From Zoroaster sp. YZ-2022 (lineage: Eukaryota > Echinodermata > Asteroidea > Forcipulatida > Zoroasteridae): 64,000 nt of DNA. A model generated the notes under the pieces. That model saw only the letters and a program-made list of their open reading frames with translations, had not been told where the DNA came from and ran no database searches. The position numbers were made by a program, and so were the translations under genes. The stretch lies in NCBI GenBank assembly GCA_029582265.1, contig CM055816.1, positions 93,979,588 through 94,043,587 on the forward strand, given 5' to 3'. Positions 35,746 to 47,607 of this stretch are shown piece after piece; position 1 is the first letter of the stretch; the number at the start of each line of letters is the position of its first letter.

Positions 35746-38242
35746 TGGTTTTAAGAAATAAAAGTTCTAAATGGTTAGTGCAGGTTTTTTTTTCATTTTA
35801 ATTTATGCAATAACCAAATGACATGTTTCATTATATTTTTAGTCTTTGGTATTTATATTAAAACAGCAAAAATAAATAAATAAATAAAAGATTAAGGCCT
35901 AAACATTTAAGTATTATTGTGGTGTTTGTAAAAGTAAGATTTTTCTTCATTGATAAAGTGACTAGTAACTTTTCCAAAAATGTTTCATGACATCACAGAT
36001 CACAAAGCCAACATCTCAGAAATTGAACCAAACTATTAATGTTATTTTGTCCTGATCATGAAGAAGAATAATTGTGTCATTATGGACAGTTATCGATAGT
36101 TTAGTGTTGATGTTTAATGCTAGATAATTAATGCTAGCTCATAGTGTACAGTCCTTCTTGATCTATTTTACACCAGTGAAAGTTTATTATTGTTATACTT
36201 TCTATTCACAGCTGTGAGACCGAGCAGATGATGATGGCTGTGTGGGCAATGTGCCCAGGAAGTGTTTGAGATCACCTGCCTCTTTCTGCGCATCGTGATT
36301 GGATAGATTTCCATCGTAACAAATTTATATTGTTCTTATTGGCTATTAGTTTGCTCATGAATATATGTTTACCATGTTACATTTCATTGTTATACCTTGT
36401 CTGTACGAACGTAGGCGCTCTGTAAACTGCGAAAATGGACTGTATAATAATCTGTAAATTTATTTGTACAGTCAAAACGTAGTTAGGAATTCAAAGAACA
36501 TATAGCTTAACAAATAGTTAGACTTTAACATATATTTCCAGGTAACGTTGTGACATCATGGTAAGGTCATCTAATGAATTATTACGTAATTAATTATAAT
36601 AAAACAATATATTTTATATCTTGTGAACCACAATAGATAATTTCTTGATTCCTTCATAATCATACACAGAACATGGAGGACTCGACATCTGATACAAAGG
36701 CATGACCTTATTGACTCTTACCGGTCAAAACTGGAAGTTCAAGTTTGAAAACAGTGGTAGATTTAAAAGTCACCTTTTGCTATCTTGAGAAAACATTAGA
36801 GAGAATTTTACCAAATTTGGCACAATTGACACCCATATTATGAGGAAAAATTTTGTGAAGTATGAATAACGTCACATGATTTAACCTAAAGTTAATGTAT
36901 TCAGTATAACACAATATGTGGTATTTTAATTACGTCACATCTCCTGAAGTAACTCTTGTCTTTTAACAACTTTAGGTGATGACGTCATATTAGGCACACT
37001 CGAACACCCTGAGTTTGTTTTTAACAAACTGTATACCTCTAGTTGTACATGATATTGGGTCACAACTGTTCCTTCCTCAAGTCATCACCTCTCAATATAA
37101 CAAACTTGAAGAATTACTACAGGTTTAAGGTATGACATATATAGGTCTTTCTGTGGGAAAATGCGTGGAATATGTGTGTTGTGTATGAAGCGTCAATGAA
37201 ATTTGTGCTTTGCTCAGACTACTTCTCAAATCCTGCTTTAAAATCGAACGGGTCAAACTACAGTTACAAGGCTCAGAGCAGATGTGCCTACAATATATGA
37301 CTTTCCAGTACATCTATAGAAGGAAATTTTTCTCATAATTTTAAGATTAAAATTAGTTGACTTTTAAATATTAAACACTTCGTGTGCACATACTTGTTTT
37401 TAAATGAACCGACCAATTTTCTCATTAAAACATATTTATTCTAGAGAGACCTGTGACATGTGTACCGCACTTATCATTTTAGGCCCCAGGCCCACTATCC
37501 AGTAGGCATAAGTATCTAAAAAAATCTCAAAAAGGGCAAAGCTTTATTTGATTTATAAGCCGTTTTTTAAGTGTTTGATACCTATACTTTACAGTGTCAC
37601 ATAAAGTAGGTGATGTATGGTCCATGTATTCGTTTCTTCCCTTGCTACTTGTATTCACTTTGTAGCGAGGAAGTTAATAACTTTAAAATGAGACATTTCA
37701 CAAATTGATTGTTAGAAGTATGATGGAAGTTGCAGAATGAGTGTTATTGATGGGCTCATAATAATTCTATTTTTGGCAATACATAGATCTGTGTTTTATT
37801 GAAGAGTATGTGTAAACAAACATTTTGAAATTGAAATCACTTATTTATTATCTTTCCAGCGTAAGAAGAAACGAAAACCACCCAAATCACGACATGACTC
37901 ACATAAGATGTGGTGAATGTTTAGAGGAACCGAAGACACTAGAAGTTACCACTGCAGTTAAATACCTTGATGTGTCCATTATTTAGAAAGAACAGTCGTA
38001 CGTGTAACACAATGGTCAGAGCACAAACCAGATTAGAATATTTTAAGATTGTCAACACTCAGTATTGTACATTTGGTAAACGTTATTGTGAGACACCCAA
38101 GCGTACTATTTTGTAAATGTAATCTTGTTAAGAACGTGGCTAGAATTTAAAATCGAGTGAAAAGGGTTTTCAGGCACAGCAGTTAATTTAAATACAAAAT
38201 GAATTACTTTTGATTTTGACGCAAGAGACCCAGATTTCATCA

Positions 38243-38400
38243 ACTTAATTGAATTTAATTTTGCGAATGGAATAATGTGTATACACTTTTAATCGAAAAG
38301 CTTCTCGCAATGATTGTTTAATAACCGAAAAAAGAGTCTAGAAAAAAAGGAGCCTGGAACAACAATTTGGTCAGTAATTTGTTACAGATCATTCAATAAT
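38243..38400 (+). repeat. Dispersed repeat, copy 2 (copy 1 at 35575-35745)
   Basis: Same block order as copy 1, about 2.7 kb away in direct orientation. Confidence 0.8.
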
Positions 38401-39899
38401 AAAGTTTCATGCAACTATTTTTGGTCAGATAATTGACTAAATAAGGTACATGAATACACCAGTCAAAAGGCAGCCTTTATGAATCCATCATCAGACAGAA
38501 GAAAGATAGAAGAAACCATTATACCTCAGCTTAATCGAAACAAAAAAATACTCTTAGTCACATAGTCAGATGGAAGTTTTCCTGTAAAAGCAAGGTACAG
38601 TGGAAGAAAATAAAATATATGGGGAATGTTCATTAAGGTCTGAAGCTTTTCTTTATGATCATGCAGAACATTACCAACCGCGTCTACTTTAGAAAACAGA
38701 AGAAAAAAACTTAAATACAAGCTGCAAACAAGACTAAACGAGTCCTTAAACTACATGTATATCACCTAGGACAAGAAGAACCATGGTCAGTGGACCATGG
38801 TCGACCAAACCCAGTGTTTTTTTAATTTTTAATTTATTTATAAACACGCATACATAAGCTAGTGATAAGGATTAAGAAGTCTCTAGACTTCATGGACAAC
38901 GGCATCTAGGACCGAATAACCAATACAAGGTTGACCAGACGCAATTCCAACAACAGTGGATAAGATTCCCACTGTAAACTACTACGTTCCAATAACCACA
39001 TATTTTCCAGTTTGTAAGCAATACGCGTCGCTAGTTGTGAACACCAGAAAACAAGATGTGATTACTTTTCACAAGTTGTGAGCTGGCGCTTTGTCTTAGC
39101 GACCTGCTTCCTAACGCAGGGGTCTAGATGAAGTGATTGATAATAATGTCATTGATGGAAACACTTTGATGGGAAATAAACATTATTTTCGCAGTTTTCA
39201 CGAAGTGATAGAACGCCTGTGAATTTTAATTAGGCCTATGTCAATATTTAAAAGGTATTCACTGATACTTTTCTTTATGCCAATATCAAGTCTTGAAACC
39301 CCTTATTTACAGTAATTGAATTAAGTTAACATTGGCTAAACTTTAGTTTTTCGTTTTTATGACCACTTTGCATTATAATAAACTGCATGCTTTTTATGCG
39401 ACGTAAACAGTTTTTAAGTTTTTAAGTGATGCAAACTATCACGCCACACAGAACAGTGGTGTACGTGTATGTGTTTCAAGCAGTGACGCTTATCACTATA
39501 CTAATACAGACGGGAAATGTCACTTCGCGAAAAATTAATAACAACGTGTACTGATTGTTTTAGTTTTCACAAAAAACACATACAGTTACGTGTCATTCCA
39601 GATTTCAGCTTTCTAACAAATTATACATGAGTGATCTGCCAGATTAAAATCACATCGAGAATGCGATTTGAAAACTTTATCAAATTCAATCGCTAATATC
39701 TCACAATAATCACGTAAGTCACAATATATTGAATCTCCCAATCTCATCCCCAGTGCAGTTGATGCATAATCTTACTGCTCTCTATAGTATTTAGAAGTAG
39801 ACCCCGGGAATAGAATTTTTTCGCAGATAAGCCCAACCCATTGAGATCCACATTCGGTGGTACAACTGAATAATTATTTCCGGAGTGGGCGTGGCCACT

Positions 39900-40050
39900 T
39901 AGGTGAGCGAATAATATAATAGGTAGCTGGTGATAAAAGTAAATCAAGTTGAGTGAATCAGACACATCGATTTCTGCTCAGTGAATGAGATCCAGTCTAC
40001 CAGTAACTTCAGTTTTATTTTCAGCAACCAAAAGCCAAGAACACTCAGGG
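39900..40050 (+). promoter_or_regulatory. Possible promoter and 5' UTR exon of the secreted-protein gene
   Basis: An AATAATATAATAGG stretch near 39909 could act as a TATA-like element. About 140 bp later CACTCAGGGTGAGTAG near 40045 offers a good splice donor. The next clear acceptor is TTTCATTGCAG directly before the ATG at 41116, so a non-coding first exon ending near 40049 is plausible. This is inference only. Confidence 0.3.
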
Positions 40051-40934
40051 TGAGTAGAATAGCATTATATATCGTGATAGAAAATTATCTAGAGTTTGTA
40101 TAGCCAAAAGGAAAGCATGCCTCCCGCGATACAAACTACTAATACTTTCATGAAATTATCTGAGGATAATTACCCATATTCCATATTGTTATTTATTTAT
40201 GATTTGAAATAAATATGCAATCCAAATGAATATATCTTTTCCAGTCTCAGAAAATCATGGTCAGAATTGTTTGGATGTTTGCATAATAATAAGTACTTAC
40301 TTGTATTTTCGCGTAAAATGTTTCATGTGCAACATTGTACGGGGGAGTAATGATCTTGTTATTTCTCTTTTTGAGTTATGATACGTGGTCTATTTTTTGT
40401 AAGATGTGTACAACTTCTATATTATCTGTGTTTCTAAGTTAACATGTGTATGAATTGAAATAAAACAAACAGACAAGCGTTCCAAGTAATTGTGACCATC
40501 ACGTAACGTTAGCAGAAAAACAACATTAAAACTCACTGTGCTCACGCTCCGCCGTATAATGTATATGACATCCCAACGGAAGTATTGAGCACAAGTCATG
40601 TGTATTTACTATTGTATGTAACAACAATGTTACGTCTTACTGTGTGCACGTTTGTTCAATTTTGTTTAATACTTTGCAGCCACCGTTAGCAGAAAATCGA
40701 TCAATCGATCGATCGATCGATTTTTTTTTGCTATGGAACGATGTCCAATTGCAGTCAAAAATGCTGCATCGATTGAAATAATGCCGTGCTGTGTTTTAAA
40801 CAACTTTTTCACCTAGGGGTATGAACGGTTGCCTGATTTGTGAGCCCTCTCTTAGTCACCATACTTTGTATGTGGGAAATTTGGTCCCCACGTATGTATC
40901 ACGTATTTTCATGTCCCCCCCCCAAAAAAAAAAA

Positions 40935-41008
40935 AAAACTTTTTTAAATAATAATAATAATAAAAATAATAATAAATAAATAAATAAATAAATAAGTAAA
41001 TAAATATA

Positions 41009-41047
<39 letters not shown>

Positions 41048-41048
41048 A
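40935..41048. repeat. (AAAT)n microsatellite
   Basis: AATA/AAAT tetranucleotides run for over 100 bp in the putative first intron, preceded by a C-run and A-run. Confidence 0.95.
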
Positions 41049-41115
41049 CTGATTTTGAAACCGTCCTTATATGATCAGTGAGAAACCCCATAACGCTTGT
41101 ATAATTTCATTGCAG

Positions 41116-42995
41116 ATGTGTTCTCGCTTAGCGGTGGTCGTACTGCTCATGGCGGCACTCCTGACCATTGCCAATAGCAGATGCCCCAAAACATACAAAG
41201 GTAAGTTGACAAGGCCATGTATAAACAATAACTGAAGATCTTTCTTTCCTCACATATAGATGACCCGAACTGGGTTTTGTTTATGTAATAATTAAATTCC
41301 ATCACCGTGTCGCTTTGTCAGCTAATAAAAATAGCAGGAAAATGGTAATGCATTATTGCTGAGATATATATGTTGAACTTTCGAAATAATGTGACCCTTA
41401 TATTTTGCAAATCGTGTAAAAATCTATAAGTGACATTCCTGTCCAATGGTGTAAGGCCGTTAGCATTATGTATAATGCAAGTGTTAGCATTGTGTATAAC
41501 GAAGTACTGGATCTCGAACTTCGGTCAACGGGGGATAATCCCCCCCCCCCAAAAAAAAAACAAAAAAAAAAAACGTGGTTACGCAAATGGCACACAATCA
41601 ATCAGAATCACACTGTTATCATAAATATGACACCCAAACAGACAAAAAAGCAGACAGACAATAAATATAAATTTTAAATATAAAAAATCCCCCTTTTTGG
41701 TACAAGTTATTCGCTTATTATTATTTTTCTTTACCGCATGAAAATTCTGGGTGGGATGATCCTTTGAACCGTCCCTCGGTCAAAAAATGTGGGGATGCGG
41801 GATTTACGCCCTCGTTCCTTAACATAACAACATCATAATAATACGATGGTTGCATATAATGTTCCGTTCCAATAGAGACGATTGCGCTCTGACCTTTGAG
41901 ATAAATCATTTCATTCTAGTATTATAATTGATTATTGCACCAATCGTAACAATGGTCGAGAGGCTTAGGCAATTCTGTTGTCACGAAACAATACATGTAT
42001 AAATAAACATATTAACATTATTAATACATTTAAACAACATAGAGTATTTCGAATAAGAGGTGTATGTCTCAACTATCGCCAAGTGAGGTACGGGAACAGT
42101 ATAGGCAACTCGTAACTCAACTGTCGCTATGTGAGAATGTTTTGTTCAGGGAGAACCTTTGTAGGGCAACTCGTTTCTCAAATATTGTGACTTCACGAGG
42201 CCTTCTCTGCGTTTCGATTAGTGTGCTCTCGTCAGTTGTATGAAGAGGGTTGTTCACAAACAAAATCTATATGGAAAACTATGTCCACATAATGATAGTT
42301 GTTTGAATAAATTAGGCGCATCAAGGACAAGACCAACACGGGGCACATTTTACCCAAATTGGAACTATGGACAAAAGCATTGCAGTTCATAACACGATTT
42401 TTGTTACCTTAATTCCCCAATGATCTTGTAATTTAACCTAAACCAATGAAATTAATTTATGCTCAGTATCTAAGAAAGAACAGTTGTGAATGATTACTCT
42501 CCCTATATACATTGTAACTTATAAAAAAATTATATGTCTACTAATCTGTTTAATAGTCTAAATCTTTGGAGGGCAGGATTAATATTTGAATGTACGAACA
42601 TCTGGTGTTGGTATCTTGATTTACCAAGTGATTGTTACAATTTTTTGTTTTGGACTTATTCATTTTCAGATTACCCGATTTGCTATTCAACGAAAAGCTA
42701 TTCACCAGATTTGGTTGATGCTCGTAAATACTGCGATGGTATTGGCATGACAGTGTGCTCTCTCGATCAGCTTGCCGAGTCATACGACAGTGGTTATACA
42801 AATAGGTATTTTGGTCTGGTAACGGCAAAACATATCATGGCAAACATTGAGAAATGCGTTCTGATGCAGTTGGCATTTTGCTATTGCTATGATTTGCGAT
42901 ATTCAGGTCCTAAAAAGAAAAGTGTGTGGGGTGTTGTTAAGTACACCCCTCGAAAAACTAAAAAGAAAAATGTATACTGTTGCCAAAAAAATTAA
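41116..42995 (+). CDS. Secreted cysteine-rich basic protein, two coding exons (136 aa)
   Basis: Coding exon 1 is 41116-41200 (phase 1 out at GTAAGT) and coding exon 2 is 42670-42995 (after TTTTCAG, ending in TAA). The ATG lies immediately after an acceptor CATTGCAG, so the 5' UTR is probably in an upstream exon. Residues 1-21 form a clear signal peptide (AVVVLLMAALLTIANS), and the mature protein would begin near RCPKTYK. It has nine cysteines, including YCDGIGMTVC, FCYC and a terminal VYCC. The region DLVDARKYCDGIGMTVCSLD then QLAESYDSGY faintly recalls the first helix of C-type lectin-like or Link domains, but the typical WND/Ca-binding features are absent. The C-terminus is lysine-rich (PKKKS, TPRKTKKKN). 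I do not recognise the family. Secretion and a disulphide-rich fold are the supported statements; an adhesion or defence role is a guess. Confidence 0.72.
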
Positions 42996-44009
42996 ATAAG
43001 CCAATGAACTCGATCGGTTACCGTTATTGAAATGATATAATGAAATTAATATAAAGTGCATCAGAGTAAAATAACGAGGTATAATCTAAACTGATCCATT
43101 ATACGAATCAAAGTCATGTAAAATGTATCAAATATATGATATATTCTTCCCATTTTATGAAAATTACATATCTCGCCTTAGGATCATTGTAAATTGATGT
43201 CATAAACGAAAGAAAGTTTACACACAATAATCGGTCCAATATAACGCAGCAGCTGTGGTCATGGACAGTCGTTTCAATGGTTAAATTTAAATGAAAACTA
43301 TCAGTCACCTTCTTTCCGATTATCATGCCATTCCTGATGTTTATAAACAGCGTGCTGAACTTGTAAAAAGTATGAAGCTTTTATACATCAACGATGAACG
43401 AACGTGATTAGCGCTGGTCCATGTTAATGGAATAAAAGTTCATCACGTAGTATTTAACTCAAAGGATAAAGGAGGGTCGTGGACACGGGTGATAATGGAC
43501 AGAGCCGAAAGCAAGGCCCTTTATCTCCTTGAGCGTGCTCAGACCTCCAGATCTATACATGACAGCAAAAGAAACGTCACCCCCTAAATGTTGTTAAGTA
43601 ATTATATTATTAAACATAATAAATATACAATGTTGTGGGATGGTTGGCTGCCAGGTCAACCAAATTTGCAACATTGTGTTCGTGTTACACTCCATACTCA
43701 TAATATTCTTCATTAAACAAATTATATTAATTATAAAATGAAAATAATAAATATTTTTAGGGTGATGTTTCTTTTGCTGTTATGTATATCCTGTATTCCC
43801 AATTCATAAATGCACCTTGATTTCGTTTCGGCATTTATGGATACCTTCTAACACAGAGTTGGTTGTTATTGATACAAATGCATGATGTTTGATGATCAAT
43901 AACTTACTGGGTATATACAATTATTTGGGGCTTGATGTCTAGAAAAGTTGTATTTTGTTTATATCTTTTTCAACATAACATCGGAGCGTGGAACTCCCGT
44001 ACTGACCTT
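42996..44009. other. Intergenic downstream of the secreted-protein gene
   Basis: No gene seen. No canonical AATAAA lies close behind the stop; ATTAATATAAAG at about 43046 is only a weak candidate signal. Confidence 0.4.
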
Positions 44010-44215
44010 CCACTAAAGGTTAAATGCATTAATGAAGGACTCAGATTCCTTGGAGTCCATCTTGAAAAATACTAAACGTTGCAAACAGCAGAACTGGCAG
44101 ACTTGTACAACGAAACTTTAGAAAACCCTTGTCCAATGGAAGGGACATTCGAAAACCTCATTCTATCAATGTAAAGTTATCATAGCCAACCAATTAGCTG
44201 TTCTGTTCCCCACCA
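44010..44215 (+). mobile_element. Short reverse transcriptase C-terminal fragment (L1/Tx1-like)
   Basis: Plus-strand pieces GLRFLGVHLEKY and, after a frame change, QNWQTCTTKL, KTLVQWKGHSKTSFYQCKVI and IANQLAV match the order of the post-catalytic thumb region of L1/Tx1-type LINE reverse transcriptases. It is about 200 bp with stops, and lies just left of the fold-back element. Confidence 0.45.
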
Positions 44216-44372
44216 TATATATTTAAGTAACAACTTACGTATTTGAATGGAAATTACAAACGGTGTACAAGCCTTTGCATACAGCAAAAGAAACAGATAG
44301 TTACAACAGAAATATGGAAAGTTCATAAATACATTAAATATGCTTCACTATTTAATATTCTATTTAATGTAA

Positions 44373-44380
44373 TAACGGGA
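44373..44380. repeat. Target-site duplication, left (TAACGGGA)
   Basis: It matches 49171-49178 (TAACGGGG) at 7 of 8 positions, directly outside the inverted termini. Confidence 0.7.
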
Positions 44381-44799
44381 GTAGTATGTATACAGCATCT
44401 AGAGCACATTTGTGGCGGAGCAGTGTGCAGTTGTGTGCAGTGTTGGATCGATAGCACACATTTTCAGTGTTGGATCGATAGTGCAGTGTGCTATCGATCC
44501 AACACTGCACACAACTGCACACGGCTCCGCCACAAACCTGCTCAAGATGCTGTAAGAACACTGAGCACGCGCGCGTGACTCCCTCCACACAAAAATACAC
44601 AAAAGGGAGGACCTCCTCAATTCCCTCCTCAACACAAAACTGCACAGGGGTCAAGATGCTGTATACGTGATTGAAATCCACCACATAAGATGCTGCATAC
44701 ATGTTGGCATACATGTCTGGCGCGCGTGACTCCCTCCACACAAAACTGCACACAAAATACTTACTCCTCCTCACAAACCGTTTGTGTGGTGGAGAATAC

Positions 44800-44837
<38 letters not shown>

Positions 44838-44978
44838 GGATGGAGGTGTGCAGTTTGTGTGGTGGAGGAGAATAGTGCGCAGCATGCATATTGATATTCG
44901 TCTGTCTTGGTCGTTTCTCATCAAATTGGAAATGTGCCAAATTGGAGCGTATAAGACATGTAGTGTCTTAAAATAGAA
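44381..44978 (+). repeat. Left outer inverted arm of the fold-back element
   Basis: It pairs with 48571-49170 across its full length with small indels. It includes the 128-bp hairpin 44409-44536, GCGCGCGTGACTCCCTCCAC blocks at about 44567 and 44720, and a (CATATA)n microsatellite at about 44801-44838. Confidence 0.9.
44409..44536. repeat. 128-bp hairpin near the left terminus
   Basis: The arms TTTGTGGCGGAGCAGTGTGC and its reverse complement (one mismatch, CGG for CTG) enclose GTTGGATCGATAGCACAC and an inverted copy. An identically placed, equally long hairpin lies at 49015-49142. Confidence 0.85.
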
Positions 44979-45114
44979 TGGACACATATGAGCCGATGTT
45001 GTTGCTTAGATTTAAAATGAAGCTATTCAAGTATGATTTGTTAAATATAATTTTAACACCAACAACAATCTTTGACATCAATATATTTACAGATGGTTTT
45101 TTATATTGGTTTTA

Positions 45115-46313
45115 AAACTCATTGACTCATTGAGTCTACTCATTGAGTCTTTACTCATTGAATCTTTACTCATTGAGTCATTGAGTCTACTCAATGACTC
45201 AATGAGTCTACTCATTGAATGGACACATATGAGCCGATGTTGTTGCTTAGATTTAAAATGAAGCTATTCAAGTATGATTTGTTAAATATAATTTTAACAC
45301 CAACAACAATCTTTGACATCAATATATTTACAGATGGTTTTTAAAACTCATTGACTCATTGAGTCTACTCATTGAGTCTTTACTCATTGAATCTTTACTC
45401 ATTGAGTCATTGAGTCTACTCAATGACTCAATGAGTCTACTCATTGAGTCTTTACTCATTGAATCTTTACTCAGTTTTTATATTGGTTTTAAAACTCATT
45501 GACTCATTGAGTCTACTCATTGAGTCTTTACTCATTGAATCTTTACTCATTGAGTCATTGAGTCTACTCAATGACTCAATGAGTCTACTCATTGAGTCTT
45601 TACTCATTGAATCTTTACTCATTGAGTCATTGAGTCTACTCAATGACTCATTGAGTCTACTCATTGAGTCTTTACTCATTGAATCTTTACTCATTGAGTC
45701 ATTGAGTCTACTCAATGAATCAATGAATCTACTCATCTTTACTCATTGAGTCGTGAGTCTACTCATTGACTCATTGAGTCTACTCATTGAGTCTTTACTC
45801 ATTGAATCTTTACTCATTGAGTCATTGAGTCTACTCAATGACTCAATGAGTCTACTCATTGAGTCTTTACTCATTGAATCTTTACTCATTGAGTCTACTC
45901 AATGACTCAATGAGTCTACTCATCTTTACTCATTGAGTCATTGAGTCTACTCATTGACTCATTGAGTCTACTCATTGAGTCTTTACTCATTGAATCTTTA
46001 CTCATTGAGTCATTGAGTCGACTCAATGACTCAATGAGTCTACTCATTGAGTCTTTACTCATTGAATCTTTACTCATTGAGTCATTGAGTCTACTCAATG
46101 ACTCATTGAGTCTACTCATTGAGTCTTTACTCATTGAATCTTTACTCATTGAGTCATTGAGTCTACTCAATGACTCAATGAGTCTACTCATCTTTACTCA
46201 TTGAGTCATTGAGTCTACTCATTGACTCATTGAGTCTACTCATTGAGTCTTTACTCATTGAATCTTTACTCATTGAGTCACTGAGTCTACTCAATGACTC
46301 AATGAGTCTACTC
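45115..46313 (+). repeat. Left inner array: 72-bp higher-order repeat of ACTCATTGAGT units
   Basis: The dominant 72-bp unit is built from two 21-mers (ACTCATTGAGTCATTGAGTCT and its variant) and two 15-mers (ACTCATTGAGTCTTT, ACTCATTGAATCTTT). The linker GGACACATATGAGCC... is embedded at about 45220-45345, splitting the array. Each unit contains about two TGAGTCA or TGACTCA heptamers. Both strands stay open for long stretches only because the period is a multiple of three without stops. Confidence 0.9.
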
Positions 46314-46386
46314 ATTTTATATTCCTTAAGGGAGGTAGAAAGGGAAGGGACAACAACGTACGAAGACAGACAAAAGAACGACTGTA

Positions 46387-46525
46387 CATGAAGCTATTCA
46401 AGTATGATTTGTTAAATATAATTTTAACACCAACAGCAATCTTTTACATCAATATATTTTACAGATGGTTTTTAAATTGGTTTTAAATTAGAAAACATTT
46501 GATAAACTGAAAAAACGCAGAAAGG
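46387..46525 (+). repeat. Third linker copy on the inner side of the left array
   Basis: ATGAAGCTATTCAAGTATGA through TAAACTGAAAAAACGCAG repeats 45020-45117 and matches the complete right-side linker 48396-48550 in inverse, including the CGCTTTTTCAGTTTATC edge that the outer left copies lack. Confidence 0.8.
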
Positions 46526-46563
46526 AATTCATTTTGTGGATGGGCAAAACCTCAAAATGCCCA

Positions 46564-46564
46564 C

Positions 46565-46628
<64 letters not shown>

Positions 46629-46673
46629 TTGATAAACTGAAAACATTAAGTATTATTATTATTATTATTATTT
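46564..46673. repeat. (AAT)n and inverted (ATT)n microsatellites
   Basis: About 65 bp of AAT followed, after GATAAACTGAAAACATTAAG, by a short (ATT)n run, between the left array and the zinc-finger gene. Confidence 0.95.
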
Positions 46674-46722
46674 TTTTAAATTTTATTACGGTAGTCTTTC
46701 TGAAACATCTGGTCTTTAATCA

Positions 46723-47540
46723 TCAATCTTCCTCGTTCTCTTCCTCGTTCTCTTCATCCTCATTTAGTTGAAGTAGTCCGTCAAATTTGGTATGGAGTTT
46801 AGGCATTACTCTGTTCAGAGCTTTGTTTACTTCCATGCCTTTATTTACTTTTTCTTCGAGATCTTCCGCAATATCCTGATGAGTGTCATTATCTTTCAGA
46901 TGTAGGTAACTTGACAAAAAATCCTTGTATTTGTTGAAAAGATTCGCTTGACTACCCAAAGGGTTTTCCTATTGGCTTTTTCTTTGGCTTGATCTTCACT
47001 CATACCCCCGTTGACGTACTTTTCATATTTTTCACACCACATCTCTTCTGTTGCCTCTTTAGCCTCTTCCAACCAGTCTCGAAAAGTGGCATTGTCTTCC
47101 AATTCAGAACTAGACTCATCGTCTTCCGATGATTCGTCATATTCAACCTCCGTATCGGATTCTGAATCATCTTCCACCTCGGTATCGGATTCTGAATCAT
47201 CTTCCACCTCGGTATCGGATTCTGAATCATCTTCCACCTCCGTATCGGATTCTGAATCATCTTCCTCGAAATCTTCGTCTTCATCCTGGGTAGATTCTGT
47301 TTCACAAGTTTCTATTTCCGAATCTTCAAATCTATGCTTTTTAAAATCGGGTTCAGAATTATCGACGTCAGAATTGTCAGATTGGATAGCTTTAATTTCA
47401 GAATCATCGTCAACTTCATTCATTTTAGATTTCTCTTCATTATGTACATGTTCTGCATGCCTCCGTAGGTTATACATCCGTTCAAAGCTTTTGCCGCACT
47501 GGTGACAAGCATGGGGTTTGACAGCAGAAATAACATTCAT
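46723..47540 (-). pseudogene. C2H2 zinc-finger/acidic protein gene in the fold-back element, one-base frameshift
   Basis: The minus-strand frame from ATG 47540 encodes one C2H2 finger (HACHQCGKSF, then Cx2Cx12Hx4H complete to HAEHVH, residues about 10-33). An acidic region follows with four DDSESDTEVE repeats of 30 bp, then a conserved-looking block FRDWLEEAKEATEEMWCEKY, GMSEDQAKEKANRKTLW. Near 46945 the frame slips, and the continuation (NKYKDFLSSYLHLKDNDTH, DLEEKVNKGMEVNKALNRV and an acidic tail) is in the next frame to a stop at 46723. The span is 818 nt; one extra base would give 273 codons, so a single missing T in a T-run is the simplest explanation. The frame also stays open upstream of the ATG. 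The function is unknown. It is most likely an element-borne DNA-binding accessory protein rather than a transposase, since no DDE catalytic core is seen. Confidence 0.7.
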
Positions 47541-47607
47541 GTTGAATCTCTGATGCTTAATCTCCGATTGACAAGAAACGGAAGAAATAGTTTATATATA
47601 GGCCTAT

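Larger units (their letters stand above)
35181..39900. other. Intergenic, repeat-rich, no gene seen
   Basis: Outside the annotated repeats I see only AT-rich sequence. A further CCGGTCAAAACTGGAAGTT copy lies at about 36700-36743. 36955-37055 matches 54275-54370 in inverted orientation. No coding frame is convincing. Confidence 0.45.

Noticed and set aside
38526..38720. Minus frame with hydrophobic segment
   Set aside because: Only 64 codons, no signal peptide or family motif, and it lies in repeat-rich sequence.
40690..40725. (ATCG)n palindromic cluster
   Set aside because: Short tetranucleotide repeat with a T-run. The palindromy is a trivial consequence of the unit.
45444..46391. Long open frames on both strands in the ACTCATTGAGT arrays (SLLIESLLIES and MSKDSMSKDS types)
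   Set aside because: The array period is a multiple of three and lacks stops in several frames, so the frames are a by-product of the repeat. Both strands and both arrays behave the same way.
47011..47505. 164-codon plus-strand frame (Ser-rich)
   Set aside because: It is the antisense shadow of the zinc-finger/acidic gene. The minus strand has the C2H2 motif and the conserved helical block.
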